A stretch of 64,000 nt of DNA. Origin: Paeniglutamicibacter sulfureus. GTDB lineage: Bacteria; Actinomycetota; Actinomycetes; Actinomycetales; Micrococcaceae. Under the pieces are notes generated by a model. The model was not told the DNA's origin. It worked only from the letters and a program-made list of their open reading frames with translations, and ran no database searches. Location of the stretch: assembly GCF_039535115.1 (NCBI RefSeq), contig NZ_BAAAWO010000001.1:1-64000 (forward strand), in the 5' to 3' direction. Below are positions 13,776-23,400 of the stretch, in pieces; the first letter of the stretch is position 1, and each line of letters opens with the position of its first letter. Position numbers and translations under genes: made by a program.

Positions 13776-15464
13776 GTGGTGCAACGTAATCTTTCTCGTG
13801 ATTCCCGGTCGTCTGAAACGACAAAGCATATCTTCGTCACTGGTGGCGTGGCCTCGTCCCTCGGAAAGGGATTGACGGCTTCCAGCCTCGGTCACCTTCT
13901 TCGCGCACGTGGTCTCTCCGTCACCATGCAGAAGCTAGACCCGTATCTCAATGTGGATCCGGGCACAATGAACCCCTTCCAGCACGGTGAAGTCTTTGTC
14001 ACCGATGACGGCGCAGAAACCGATCTCGACATCGGACACTACGAGCGCTTCCTGGACGAAAACCTCACCGGCATGGCCAACGTGACAACTGGCCAGGTCT
14101 ACTCCGAGGTCATCGAGAAGGAACGCCGCGGCGACTATCTCGGCGACACGGTGCAGGTCATCCCGCACATCACCGACGAAATCAAGCGCCGCATGCGCCT
14201 GCCGGCCACCGAGCCGGTCAAGGGCAAGAAGGCCCCCGACGTGATCATCACCGAAATCGGCGGCACCGTTGGCGACATCGAGTCCCAGCCGTTCCTCGAA
14301 TCGGCGCGCCAGGTCCGCCAGGACATCGGCCGCGGCAACGTCTTCTTCGTCCACGTCTCCCTGGTGCCGTACATCGGCCCCAGCCAGGAACTGAAGACCA
14401 AGCCGACCCAGCACTCCGTGGCGGCGCTGCGCTCCATCGGCATCCAACCCGACGCCCTGGTGATCCGCTCCGACCGGGATATCCCGGACGAGATGCGCGT
14501 GAAGATCGGCCGCACCTGCGACGTCGATCCGGAAGCAGTGATCAACTGCGCCGACGCTCCGAGCATCTACGACATCCCCGTCGTGCTGCATGCACAGGGC
14601 CTGGACGCGTACATCGTCCAGCACCTGGGCATGAAGTTCAAGGACGTGAACTGGACCAAGTGGAACAGGCTCCTTGACGCCGTCCACAACCCCAAGCACC
14701 ACCTGGAAATTGCGCTGGTGGGCAAGTACATCGACCTGCCCGACGCCTACCTCTCGGTCACCGAGGCGCTGCGCGCCGGCGGCTTCGCCAACAAGGCCAA
14801 GGTCCAGATCCGCTGGGTTCCCTCCGACGACTGCTCCACCACCGAAGGCGCCAAGAAGGCCCTGGCCGGCGTTGACGCGATCTGTGTTCCCGGAGGCTTC
14901 GGCATCCGCGGGCTCGAGGGCAAGCTCGGCGCGCTGAAGTTTGCCCGCGAAACCGGCCTGCCGACCCTGGGCCTGTGCCTGGGCCTGCAGTCGATGGTCA
15001 TCGAGTACGCACGGAACGTCGTGGGACTCGCAGACGCCTCGTCCACCGAGTTCGAACCGAATTCCACGCACCCGGTCATCGCGACGATGGCTGAGCAGCT
15101 GCACATTGTCGACGGCAAGGGCGACCTGGGCGGCACCATGCGCCTGGGCCTCTACGACGCGACCCTCACCGAGGGTTCCGTGATCGCCGAGACCTACGGC
15201 AAGACCTCCGTCGCCGAACGCCACCGCCACCGCTACGAGGTCAACAACGCCTACCGCGCCCAGATCGCGGAGGCTGGCTTGGTCTTCTCCGGCACTTCGC
15301 CGGACGGCAAGCTGGTCGAGTTCGTGGAATTGCCCAAGGACGTGCACCCGTACTACGTCTCCACGCAGGCCCACCCGGAGCTCTCCAGCCGTCCCACCCG
15401 CCCGCACCCGCTCTTTGCAGGGCTGGTCAAGGCCGGGTTGGCACACCAGAAGGCCGGCAAGTAA
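13776..15464 (+). CDS. pyrG: CTP synthase
   Basis: 562 residues; amidates UTP to CTP with ATP and glutamine. The N-terminal synthetase domain has [19 protein letters not shown] and [18 protein letters not shown]; the C-terminal class I glutaminase has PGGFGIRG, the catalytic Cys in LGLCLGLQ near residue 400, and the His/Glu of [11 protein letters not shown] 13776 or 13779 is the start. It ends 4 bases before the Nudix gene. Confidence 0.96.
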   Translation: MVQRNLSRDSRSSETTKHIFVTGGVASSLGKGLTASSLGHLLRARGLSVTMQKLDPYLNVDPGTMNPFQHGEVFVTDDGAETDLDIGHYERFLDENLTGMANVTTGQVYSEVIEKERRGDYLGDTVQVIPHITDEIKRRMRLPATEPVKGKKAPDVIITEIGGTVGDIESQPFLESARQVRQDIGRGNVFFVHVSLVPYIGPSQELKTKPTQHSVAALRSIGIQPDALVIRSDRDIPDEMRVKIGRTCDVDPEAVINCADAPSIYDIPVVLHAQGLDAYIVQHLGMKFKDVNWTKWNRLLDAVHNPKHHLEIALVGKYIDLPDAYLSVTEALRAGGFANKAKVQIRWVPSDDCSTTEGAKKALAGVDAICVPGGFGIRGLEGKLGALKFARETGLPTLGLCLGLQSMVIEYARNVVGLADASSTEFEPNSTHPVIATMAEQLHIVDGKGDLGGTMRLGLYDATLTEGSVIAETYGKTSVAERHRHRYEVNNAYRAQIAEAGLVFSGTSPDGKLVEFVELPKDVHPYYVSTQAHPELSSRPTRPHPLFAGLVKAGLAHQKAGK

Positions 15465-15468
15465 CACC

Positions 15469-16134
15469 ATGGGAACAACAGACGGCGAGGCGCTGGGCGA
15501 TTCGTTCAGCCCTCGCCGCCTGCTTAAGTCCGAGACCGTCTACGACGGGCGCATCTGGGACGTAGTGCAGGACACCTTTGAATTCGCGCCCGATGCCGCA
15601 CCGCTGGTCCGGGACTACATCGACCACCCTGGGGCCGTTGCGGTGCTGGTGCTCAACGATGCCGACGAGGTGCTGATGATCAACCAGTACCGCCACCCGG
15701 TGCGCATGAACCTGTGGGAAATCCCCGCCGGGCTCATGGACATCGAGGACGAGGCGCCGCACCTTGCCGCCGCACGCGAACTTGCCGAGGAAGCCGACCT
15801 GGTCGCCGAGGACTGGGCCGTCCTGGTCGACCTGTTCCTTTCCCCCGGATCATCCTCGGAGGCGATCCGCATCTATCTGGCCCGCAGTGCCCACCCGGTC
15901 CCCGAGCATGAACGCCACGAACGCACCGACGAGGAAGCCGACATGGAACTTGCCTGGGTTCCCCTGGACGAAGCCGTTGCCGGCGTCCTGGGCGGGCGGA
16001 TCCACAACCCTTCCGCAGTTGCAGGCCTATTGGCGGCCGTCGCGGCACGCGCGGACGGATACACATCGCTGCGCCCGGTTGACACCTCGTTCGAAGCCCA
16101 CCCGCGACTGCGCTCCAACGAGCCAAGGCTCTAG
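15469..16134 (+). CDS. Nudix hydrolase, ADP-ribose pyrophosphatase type
   Basis: 221 residues from ATG 15469, 4 bases after the pyrG stop. The Nudix box lies at about 87-111: GLMDIEDEAPHL then ARELAEEADL, with the one-residue-longer G-to-E spacing also seen in the mycobacterial ADP-ribose pyrophosphatase. The preceding LWEIPAG supports ADP-ribose or nucleotide-sugar specificity. It probably cleaves ADP-ribose to AMP and ribose-5-phosphate. The longer frame from 15415 overlaps pyrG and is unlikely. Confidence 0.88.
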   Translation: MGTTDGEALGDSFSPRRLLKSETVYDGRIWDVVQDTFEFAPDAAPLVRDYIDHPGAVAVLVLNDADEVLMINQYRHPVRMNLWEIPAGLMDIEDEAPHLAAARELAEEADLVAEDWAVLVDLFLSPGSSSEAIRIYLARSAHPVPEHERHERTDEEADMELAWVPLDEAVAGVLGGRIHNPSAVAGLLAAVAARADGYTSLRPVDTSFEAHPRLRSNEPRL

Positions 16135-16146
16135 GGGAGCGGCGAA

Positions 16147-17214
16147 ATGTCTTCCGACACGATTGGGCCGGCCACGATCCGGTTGACCCCTGTCGGTTCG
16201 GTCCCGGCCACCATCCGGCTGACACCCGTCGAGCCGGCACCTGCCGCTCCGCCGGCACCTGCCGGACCAGACCCGGCAACTTTGCCCATGGGCAAGCACC
16301 TGGCGACCTACCTGCAGCATCTGGCCGTGGAACGCGGCATGGCCAAGAACACCGTCAGCGCCTATCGCCGGGACCTGTACCGCTACGTTTCCTTTCTGCA
16401 CACCCAGGATGTGCACGAACCGTCCCAGGTGACCCTGGGTCACCTGACCTCCTTCGCGCAGGCCGTGCGCGACGGTGCCGACGGAGCTGCGCCCCTGAGC
16501 GCACGCTCGGCGGCGCGTACCATCGTCGCGGTGCGCGGAGTGCACAAGTTCTGGGAACTTGAGGGGCTGGCACCCACCAACCCCGCCGTCGACCTGCACC
16601 CGCCGGCACCCGGGCGCCGCCTGCCCAAGGCCATCAGCGTCGAGCAGGTGACCGCGATCCTGGATTCGGTCTCCATCGAGACGTCCGCGGGCCTGCGCGA
16701 CAAGGCCATCCTCGAATTCCTCTACTCCACCGGCGCCCGCATCTCGGAGGCAGTGGGCCTGGATGTCGATGACCTGCACCTGGAACGCCCGGCCAGCGGG
16801 CCGGCGGTGGTGCGGCTCTTCGGCAAGGGCTCGAAGGAACGCATCGTGCCGCTGGGCTCCTACGCCATTGACGCACTGAACGCATACCTGGTCCGGGGGC
16901 GCCCCGAGCTCGTGGCAAAGGGCAAGGGCACTGCCGCCCTCTTCCTGAACCAGCGCGGCGGACGGCTCTCGCGCCAGTCCGCCTGGTCGGTGCTCACCAA
17001 GGCAGCAGAACGGGCGGGCATCGAACAAGACGTCTCCCCGCACACCCTGCGCCATTCCTTCGCCACCCACCTGCTCGAGGGCGGGGCCGACGTTCGCGTG
17101 GTCCAAGAGCTGCTGGGCCACGCCTCGGTGACCACGACCCAGGTCTACACGCTGGTCACGGCAGATACGCTGCGTGAAATCTACGCGGCAGCCCACCCGC
17201 GGGCCCACAACTAG
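16147..17214 (+). CDS. xerD: Tyrosine recombinase XerD with N-terminal extension
   Basis: 355 residues; resolves chromosome dimers at dif with XerC. It has a SAM-like core-binding domain (HLATYLQHLAVERGMAKNTV) and a catalytic domain with R198 (TGARISEAVGL), a GKGSKERIVPL lysine hairpin, H299/R302 (HTLRHSFATHLL), the LGHAS histidine and Y334. About 47 residues precede the usual XerD start (ATG 16288 would give 308 aa). The extension is Pro/Ala-rich and contains PATIRLTPV twice at a 12-residue period. GGGGAG at 16135 supports the long start, and no Shine-Dalgarno precedes 16288. Confidence 0.9.
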   Translation: MSSDTIGPATIRLTPVGSVPATIRLTPVEPAPAAPPAPAGPDPATLPMGKHLATYLQHLAVERGMAKNTVSAYRRDLYRYVSFLHTQDVHEPSQVTLGHLTSFAQAVRDGADGAAPLSARSAARTIVAVRGVHKFWELEGLAPTNPAVDLHPPAPGRRLPKAISVEQVTAILDSVSIETSAGLRDKAILEFLYSTGARISEAVGLDVDDLHLERPASGPAVVRLFGKGSKERIVPLGSYAIDALNAYLVRGRPELVAKGKGTAALFLNQRGGRLSRQSAWSVLTKAAERAGIEQDVSPHTLRHSFATHLLEGGADVRVVQELLGHASVTTTQVYTLVTADTLREIYAAAHPRAHN

Positions 17215-17232
17215 GGAAAAGAGCTGCCAGCC

Positions 17233-17796
17233 ATGGAGCACGCATCGACGCAAACCCCCACCCGGGTCGTGTTGTGCCTGCCCGTGGAGCACGGACCAAA
17301 CGGCACCCAGGTGCTGCTGGGGCTGAAACAGCGCGGGTTCGGTGCCGGACGGGTGGTTGCCCCGGGCGGAAAGATCGAGCCGGGGGAGAGCCCCGAGGCC
17401 GCCGCGGTGCGCGAACTGGTCGAGGAAACCTCGCTGGTCGCCGACATTGCTTCGCTGCTGCCCGCAGCCCGGGTCTACTTCCGCTTCCCCGCGAACCCCG
17501 CCGCTGACATGGACTGCACCATCTTCCTCACCTCGGCTTTCACCGGCATGGCCAGGCCCTCGGCGGAGCTTGCCCCGGAATGGCATCGGGTGGAGAACCT
17601 GCCGTTGGAACGGATGTGGGACGATTCGGCTCTGTGGCTGGGGCGGATCCTGTCGGGTGAACGTTTCGACGCCCTGGTGCGTCTTGCCGCCGACAACGAA
17701 TCGGTGGACGGCTTTTCCACCGTCAACTGGCCGGGACATGGAATTCCCGCCGCTGATGCAACCGAAGCCGACTTCCCGGACATTACCCAGGCATAA
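17233..17796 (+). CDS. Nudix hydrolase, MutT/MTH1-like
   Basis: 187 residues. The canonical Nudix box GGKIEPGESPEAAAVREL followed by VEETSL occupies about 47-70. The hydrophobic start (RVVLCLPVEHG) and the FGAGRVVAPGGKIEPGE context resemble oxidised-purine nucleotide hydrolases such as MTH1, so 8-oxo-dGTP sanitation is the likely role (inference). It starts 18 bases after xerD. Confidence 0.85.
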   Translation: MEHASTQTPTRVVLCLPVEHGPNGTQVLLGLKQRGFGAGRVVAPGGKIEPGESPEAAAVRELVEETSLVADIASLLPAARVYFRFPANPAADMDCTIFLTSAFTGMARPSAELAPEWHRVENLPLERMWDDSALWLGRILSGERFDALVRLAADNESVDGFSTVNWPGHGIPAADATEADFPDITQA

Positions 17797-17836
17797 GGGA
17801 GCATCCGACATCGGGTGCCGTGAGGGGAGGGAACCC

Positions 17837-18355
17837 GTGGAAGCGAGAACCGCGTTGCACGTGGAAGAACTGCACCGGCAGTACTCCCAGCGCGTTTACG
17901 GATACGTGTACCGGCGAACCAGCGATGTGCAGTCCGCCCAGCAGATCACCAACGACGTTTTCCGCATCGCCTGGCAGCACCAGAAGGAGCCGTCGGAAGA
18001 TGTGTTGCCGTGGCTGCTGGTGACAGCGCGGAACCTGGTCGCCAATGAATACAGGGCACAACGCCGCCAACGCAGCCTCGTCGAGAAGCTGGGCAGCAGT
18101 GAACTGGCCCGCCGCCCGCAGCCGGAGAACGATCCCGGTGCCGCGGTCCGCGAAGTCCTGAACACCTTGCGCCCGCAGGAACGCGAAATCCTGATGCTCG
18201 CCTATTGGGATTCACTGAGCCTGGCCGAAATCGCGGCCATTCTCGATTGCTCGCCCGACTCGGCCAAGTCCCGGCTTTTCAGGGCGCGCAAGGCCTTTTC
18301 GAAGAAGGCACCGAACCAGATGTTGAAGGGTGGAAGCTCAAATGGACAACATTGA
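17837..18355 (+). CDS. ECF-type RNA polymerase sigma factor
   Basis: 172 residues from GTG 17837, chosen for AGGGGAGGG 5-7 bases upstream; the open frame reaches back to 17342 only as a shadow of the Nudix gene. Region 2 is HRQYSQRVYGYVYRRTSDVQ with ITNDVFRIAW; region 4 is LRPQEREILMLAYWDSLSLA and a helix-turn-helix EIAAILDCSPDSAKSRLFRA. There is no extra C-terminal domain. The next gene overlaps it by 14 bases and encodes a one-pass membrane protein, the usual arrangement for an ECF sigma and its regulator. Confidence 0.88.
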   Translation: MEARTALHVEELHRQYSQRVYGYVYRRTSDVQSAQQITNDVFRIAWQHQKEPSEDVLPWLLVTARNLVANEYRAQRRQRSLVEKLGSSELARRPQPENDPGAAVREVLNTLRPQEREILMLAYWDSLSLAEIAAILDCSPDSAKSRLFRARKAFSKKAPNQMLKGGSSNGQH

Positions 18356-19706
18356 ACAGCTCCTGCGAGACGCCGACCCGCGCATGCGCCGGGACTCCGC
18401 CGGGCCCCTTCCCCTGGACCTGGAAGAACCACGCCCGGTCTTTACCCAGCAAAAGGTGCGCGCAACACCCAAGCAGCGGCGCTCCTGGCGCCCCGTGGCA
18501 GTGGGGGGGATGCTCACCGCCGCAGCGGTGGCCGCGGTGATCGTCTGGTCACCGTGGAACGCCCCTCTTCCGGACCCGCTCCCGGCCATACCACCCACGC
18601 CAAGCCCCACGGTCCCCGCGCCGTGGGAAACCGGCGCGGCCGATCCGACCTCACAACCGGAATCATTGCCGTTGCCCAACGGGCTGTTCCCCGCCTACGA
18701 CGGCGCGCACTTCGCCGCCGACGAGGCCTGCAATGCCCTGTCGCTGCCCGAGATGCAGTTCGCCGACGGCAACGGCAAGCTCCGCAATCCGGGACTGGAT
18801 GCCGAATCCTTCTCGCTCATTGGTTGCCTGGAGGGATTCGCGGCCTTCACGCCATCGGATCGGTATCGCACCGAGCTTAACGTCGACGACGTTTCCGGTG
18901 GCATGCTAATAGCCAAGTGGGATCCCGACGCGGGACGCTGGGTGAGTTCGCCCCTGAAGATCGCCGAGGACGGCGTGGAGGTGCACCAGGAACACCTCAG
19001 CTGGCCCCTGCTGCGTGGCTACACCTACGAAGCGGATGAAACGCCCAAGAAACGCATGGACCGGGCCATCAAGGACCAGGAAATACCCCGGCAGGTCGCC
19101 GCGACGCTCTTCGGGCCGAACGTGCCTTCGTGGATGGAAGCCGAGAACGGGGCCGAACGCGTCGCCTACGGCAACTCCGTCCTGGAAGTCACCCATCCGT
19201 CATGGAGCATGTACGAAAACATGCGCGACGAGGACGGCAAGGCCATGGATCCCGCCACGGCGGATCCACGGGACGCGGCAACCTACCAGTTGATGTTCTT
19301 CGATGCGCACGGCAAGGCCGTCTTCAACCTCGGCCTCTTCCCCGACGACCGTCCCGGCCAGGACGGTTCCGAAAGCTGCGGCGACCCGGAGGGGACCTAC
19401 ACGCTGCATGGCCTGAACCCCACCTCCGTGGAGGTCGACGAGGGGAAGCTGGGCTTGGGTCTGGTCACCCAGACCGACGTCTTCGGGATCGAGCGATCCG
19501 TGGCCTCGCTGGTCCCGGTCGACAGCGCCAAGGAGGGCAAGCTCTGCGACCTGGCCACCGCCTTCCACCACCAAGGCAAGATGGTCCAATCGGACGCCTG
19601 GACCGGACCCATGGGGTTCAAGAACGCGGCCGAGCGCGACGCTTACCTGGAATCCAGCGAGTACCTGCGGGCCATCGAGGTTGCCGAGTCGTTGAGACTC
19701 ACGTAG
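18342..19706 (+). CDS. Membrane-anchored partner of the ECF sigma factor (putative anti-sigma or sensor)
   Basis: 454 residues from ATG 18342, with GGTGGA nine bases upstream (GTG 18330 is an alternative). Residues 1-50 are polar and cytoplasmic, 51-70 form one transmembrane helix (PVAVGGMLTAAAVAAVIVW), and a Pro-rich linker leads into a roughly 380-residue extracytoplasmic domain containing two cysteines spaced far apart plus others. There is no HxxxCxxC zinc anti-sigma motif. The overlap with the sigma gene implies linked function; that it inhibits the sigma factor is inference. The extracellular domain was not recognised. Confidence 0.7.
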   Translation: MDNIEQLLRDADPRMRRDSAGPLPLDLEEPRPVFTQQKVRATPKQRRSWRPVAVGGMLTAAAVAAVIVWSPWNAPLPDPLPAIPPTPSPTVPAPWETGAADPTSQPESLPLPNGLFPAYDGAHFAADEACNALSLPEMQFADGNGKLRNPGLDAESFSLIGCLEGFAAFTPSDRYRTELNVDDVSGGMLIAKWDPDAGRWVSSPLKIAEDGVEVHQEHLSWPLLRGYTYEADETPKKRMDRAIKDQEIPRQVAATLFGPNVPSWMEAENGAERVAYGNSVLEVTHPSWSMYENMRDEDGKAMDPATADPRDAATYQLMFFDAHGKAVFNLGLFPDDRPGQDGSESCGDPEGTYTLHGLNPTSVEVDEGKLGLGLVTQTDVFGIERSVASLVPVDSAKEGKLCDLATAFHHQGKMVQSDAWTGPMGFKNAAERDAYLESSEYLRAIEVAESLRLT

Positions 19707-19726
19707 GCACAGGCACGAACAAAAAA

Positions 19727-19775
19727 GCGAGGGAGTTGGCCGGCACCCATTTTGGGTCCCGGCCAACTCCCTCGC
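19727..19775. terminator. Bidirectional terminator between the sigma locus and prpC
   Basis: A 17-bp perfect stem, GCGAGGGAGTTGGCCGG with its complement, around a loop that itself pairs (ACCCA/TGGGT). AAAAAA precedes it on the plus strand, giving a U-tract for minus-strand transcripts. It lies between convergent genes. Confidence 0.88.
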
Positions 19776-19797
19776 AACGTGCTGAGGTCCCGAATGA

Positions 19798-20934
19798 TTA
19801 CAACGCGCGCTGCTCCGGGCCGTTGTATTCGGACAGCGGGCGTATCAGCGCGTTGGACGCACGCTGTTCCATGATGTGTGCTGTCCAACCCGTGATGCGC
19901 GAGGCAATGAAGATCGGGGTGAACATCTCGGTGTCGAAGCCCATCAGGTGGTACGTTGGGCCGGCCGGGTAGTCGAGGTTCGGCTTGATGGCCTTGGCCT
20001 CGTCCATGGCCGCTTCGAGTCCGTCATACAGCCCGAGCATTTCACTACGGCCGTAGTAGGCGATCATCTTGTCCAGCGCAGCCTTCATGGTCGGAACGCG
20101 GGAATCGCCGTGCTTGTAGACACGGTGGCCGAAGCCCATGACCTTTTTCTTTGCGGCCAGGGCCTCCTCCATCCACGCCTTGGCGCGGGCCGCGGCATCC
20201 TGGCGGGATTCGTTCTTGTCGATGCCGATCTCGTGGAAGGTGTGCATCACTGCCTCGTTGGCGCCGCCGTGCAGCGGCCCCTTCAACGCCCCGATTGCCG
20301 CGGTGACGGCCGAGTGCAGGTCCGAGAGGGTGGAGGTGACCACACGGGCGGTGAACGTCGAGGCATTGAACGAGTGCTCCGCGTAGAGGACCATCGAAAC
20401 GCGGAACGCGTCGACCACCTCCGGTGCGGCTTCCTCGCCGAAGGTCATCCACAGGAAGTTCTGGGAGTAGTCCAGATCCTCGCGTGGCTCGATGACACCC
20501 AGGCCGCGGCGGCGGCGCTGGTCGTACGCGACAACTGCAGGGAACGCGGCAAAGAGTTCCTTGGCCTTGATGAGTTCGGCCTCGGGGGAGGAATCGTCGG
20601 CCAGTGCGTGGTTGGCGCCGATGACCGAGACCGCCGTGCGGCCCACGTCCATCGGGTGGCAATCGAGCGGCAGCAGGTCGATGGCGGCCTTGACGTTGGC
20701 GGCCAGGGCGCGCCCTGCCCGCTCGGCCGCGACGAAGTCGGTGAGCTCGATTTCAGTGGGCAGCTCTCCGGTCCACAGCAGCAGGGCCACTTCCTCGAAG
20801 CTCTTCCTGGCGGCCAGGTCCTGGACCGGGTATCCACGGTATAGCAGCGAATTCGTCTCCGGATTAACCTTGGAGACCGCCGTGTAGTCGACGACGACGC
20901 CGGCGAGGCCCTTCTTGATCTCAGTTTCAGTCAT
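19798..20934 (-). CDS. prpC: 2-methylcitrate synthase / citrate synthase
   Basis: 378 residues from ATG 20934, which has AGGAG eight bases upstream. It condenses propionyl-CoA with oxaloacetate in the methylcitrate cycle. The short length and LLYRGYPVQDLA start are typical of the small PrpC/citrate synthase type. GPLHGGANEAV and GFGHRVYKHGDSRVP carry the catalytic histidines, and the catalytic Asp lies in the C-terminal domain. It is the last gene of the minus-strand prp operon, 17 bases after prpB. Confidence 0.95.
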   Translation of the reverse strand: MTETEIKKGLAGVVVDYTAVSKVNPETNSLLYRGYPVQDLAARKSFEEVALLLWTGELPTEIELTDFVAAERAGRALAANVKAAIDLLPLDCHPMDVGRTAVSVIGANHALADDSSPEAELIKAKELFAAFPAVVAYDQRRRRGLGVIEPREDLDYSQNFLWMTFGEEAAPEVVDAFRVSMVLYAEHSFNASTFTARVVTSTLSDLHSAVTAAIGALKGPLHGGANEAVMHTFHEIGIDKNESRQDAAARAKAWMEEALAAKKKVMGFGHRVYKHGDSRVPTMKAALDKMIAYYGRSEMLGLYDGLEAAMDEAKAIKPNLDYPAGPTYHLMGFDTEMFTPIFIASRITGWTAHIMEQRASNALIRPLSEYNGPEQRAL

Positions 20935-20951
20935 CACTTCGCTCCTGATTC

Positions 20952-21881
20952 CTACAAATTCGCGTTGTTTGAGTGGATATCCAGATCAGGGACCTGGAAA
21001 TTGAAGATCCCGGTGTCGAAGCGGTTGTACGCCTCGTAGTCAACCAGCTCGTAGAGACGCGCACGCGTCAACATTGAATCTACCCGAGACTCCTGGGTTC
21101 CGTCGGCTGCAAGCGCATCCAGGACGCGTTCGGCCTCTCCCATGGCGCTGCGCAGCAGCGTCACGGGGTAGATGACCATGGCCACGCCGACATCCGCCAG
21201 TTGCTGGCGGGTGAACAGGTCGGACTTGCCGAACTCCGTCATGTTCGCCAACACCGGCACGTCAACTGCCTTGCAGACTGCCTCGAACTCGGAAAGGTCC
21301 TTCATGGCCTCCGGGAAGATGGCATCCGCGCCGGCATCCACCAGGGCCTTGGCCCGGTTGATGGCTGCATCGAGCCCCTCCACGGCGCGCACGTCGGTGC
21401 GGGCCATGATCAGGAAGTTCGAATCCCGCCGGGCATCCGCCGCCGCGGCGATGCGTTTGACCATGGTGTCCAGGTCCACGACGTTCTTGCCGTCGAGGTG
21501 GCCGCAACGCTTGGGGTTGAACTGGTCTTCGATGTGGCAGCCGGCCAACCCCGCATGCTCGAGTTCCTGGATGCTGCGGGCCACGTTCATTGGCTCGCCG
21601 AATCCGGTGTCCGCGTCAACCAACGAGGGCAGGTCTGTCATCCGGGCGATCTGCCCGGCACGGGTGGCCACCTCGGTGAGCGTGGTCAGCCCGATGTCCG
21701 GCAGGCCAAGGTCATTGGCCAGCACGGCACCGGAGATGTAGACGCCGTCGAAGCCCTTTTCCTCGATCAACCGGGCCGAGAGCGGGTTGAAGGCCCCGGG
21801 GAACTGGCGTGCGGTTCCCGGAACGAGCATCTCGCGCAGTGCCGCGCGCTTCTGCTCCGGGGTGGTGGTGGAGTACAACAT
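20952..21881 (-). CDS. prpB: 2-methylisocitrate lyase
   Basis: 309 residues; splits 2-methylisocitrate into succinate and pyruvate. It belongs to the isocitrate lyase/PEP mutase superfamily: PGAFNPLSARLIEEKGFDGV at the start, the DxDxG-type metal site DADTGFG, and the active-site loop KRCGH (in NPKRCGHLDGK). ATG 21881 starts 1 base after the prpD stop; the longer frame reaches into prpD and is not used. Confidence 0.95.
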   Translation of the reverse strand: MLYSTTTPEQKRAALREMLVPGTARQFPGAFNPLSARLIEEKGFDGVYISGAVLANDLGLPDIGLTTLTEVATRAGQIARMTDLPSLVDADTGFGEPMNVARSIQELEHAGLAGCHIEDQFNPKRCGHLDGKNVVDLDTMVKRIAAAADARRDSNFLIMARTDVRAVEGLDAAINRAKALVDAGADAIFPEAMKDLSEFEAVCKAVDVPVLANMTEFGKSDLFTRQQLADVGVAMVIYPVTLLRSAMGEAERVLDALAADGTQESRVDSMLTRARLYELVDYEAYNRFDTGIFNFQVPDLDIHSNNANL

Positions 21882-21882
21882 G

Positions 21883-23400
21883 TTAGAACAGTCCCTTCGG
21901 GGCTGCCGCGAGGTCGATGACGCCCGGGGCGGCAACGATGTTCAGCTGGTCAAGCTCGCCGGCACCCAGTTTCTCCAGGTTTTCGGCAGCTGCGATGAAC
22001 CTGTCGATTTCGTCTTCCTCGACCAGGCCGGCAGCCAGGGTACGGAACTTGTTGATGTACTGCTCGCGGGCGAACGGCCGGGCTCCCAACGGGTGGGCGT
22101 CGGCCACGGCGATCTCGTCGGTGATGACGGTGCCGTCGGCCAAGGTGATGACCACCGAGCCGCCGAAGGCCTTCTCGTTGATGTCCAGCGAGTGGTATCG
22201 GCGGGTCCACTCCTTGTCTTCCTCAGTGGTGACCTTGTTCCACAGTTCCACGGTGTCGGCACGTCCCGCACGCTCCGGGGAGTAGGAATCCACGTGGTGC
22301 CAGGCGCCGTCCTGCAGGGCGACGGTAAAGATGTACGGGATCGAGTGGTCAAGGGTCTCGCGCGAGGCGGTCGGATCGTACTTCTGCGGGTCGTTGGCGC
22401 CGGAGCCGATCACGTAGTGCGTGTGGTGGGAAGTCTTGATCAGGACCGAGGCGACGTTCTTGGCGTCGGCGGCTTCCGGGTGTTCACGGTTGAGCTTGCG
22501 GGCCAGGTCGATCCAGGCCTGTGCCTGGTATTCGGCCGAGTGCTCCTTGGTGTAGGTGTCCAGGATGGCGCGCTTGGCTTCGCCGGCCTCCGGAAGCGGA
22601 ACCTCGTAGGCTGCGTCCGGCCCGTCCAGCAGCCAGGCGATGACGCCGTCTTCGCCTTCGTAGATCGGCACCGGCGAGGTCTGGCCGCGCATGGCGCGGT
22701 CCGCTGCCTCGACGGCCATCTTGCCGGCGAAGGCAGGTGCGTGGGCCTTCCAGGTGGAGATCTCGCCCTTGCGCGACTGGCGGGTGGCGGTGGTGGTGTG
22801 CAGGCCCTGGCCCACGGCCTGGAAAATGGTTTCGACATCCAGGCCGAGCAGGGTGCCGATGCCGGCGGAGGCCGACGGGCCCAGGTGTGCCACGTGGTCG
22901 ATCTTGTGCTTGTGCAGGCAGATCGCCTTGACCAGGTCGACCTGGATCTCGTAGCCGGTGGCGATGCCGCGGATCAGGTCCTTGCCCGAAGCCCCGGTGT
23001 GCTGTGCCACCGACAGGATCGGCGGGATGTTGTCGCCCGGGTGGGAGTACTCGGCGGCCAGGAAGGTGTCGTGGTAGTCGAGCTCGCGCACCGCCACGCC
23101 GTTGGCCCAGGCTGCCCATTCGGGGGAGACCTTCTCGGTGATGCCGAAGACCGAGGCACCCTTGCCGCCGGTGGACGGGGCGTGGGTCAGGGCCTGGGCA
23201 CGTGCTGCAACGATCGGACCGCGGTTCAGCGAGGCAATGGCAACGGAGGCGTTGTCGATGATGCGGTTGATGATCATCTCGGTGACCTCTGCGGTGACCT
23301 CTACCGGGTCGGCTGCAACGGTAGCGATCTTGTGCGCGAGCTGATCCTCGCGGGCAAGGTTTTCTTCACTGCGGTACACGCGTACGGGGTGGTTGATCAT
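21883..23400 (-). CDS. prpD: 2-methylcitrate dehydratase
   Basis: 505 residues, MmgE/PrpD family, iron-sulfur independent. Typical segments include [27 protein letters not shown] and [17 protein letters not shown]. It dehydrates 2-methylcitrate to 2-methyl-cis-aconitate. Its ATG overlaps the gntR stop (ATGA), so it is translationally coupled to the regulator. Confidence 0.95.
   Translation of the reverse strand: MINHPVRVYRSEENLAREDQLAHKIATVAADPVEVTAEVTEMIINRIIDNASVAIASLNRGPIVAARAQALTHAPSTGGKGASVFGITEKVSPEWAAWANGVAVRELDYHDTFLAAEYSHPGDNIPPILSVAQHTGASGKDLIRGIATGYEIQVDLVKAICLHKHKIDHVAHLGPSASAGIGTLLGLDVETIFQAVGQGLHTTTATRQSRKGEISTWKAHAPAFAGKMAVEAADRAMRGQTSPVPIYEGEDGVIAWLLDGPDAAYEVPLPEAGEAKRAILDTYTKEHSAEYQAQAWIDLARKLNREHPEAADAKNVASVLIKTSHHTHYVIGSGANDPQKYDPTASRETLDHSIPYIFTVALQDGAWHHVDSYSPERAGRADTVELWNKVTTEEDKEWTRRYHSLDINEKAFGGSVVITLADGTVITDEIAVADAHPLGARPFAREQYINKFRTLAAGLVEEDEIDRFIAAAENLEKLGAGELDQLNIVAAPGVIDLAAAPKGLF

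Noticed and set aside
16147..17214. Tyrosine recombinase as a sign of a mobile element
   Set aside because: Sequence and location in a core block identify it as housekeeping XerD; there are no att sites or cargo genes.
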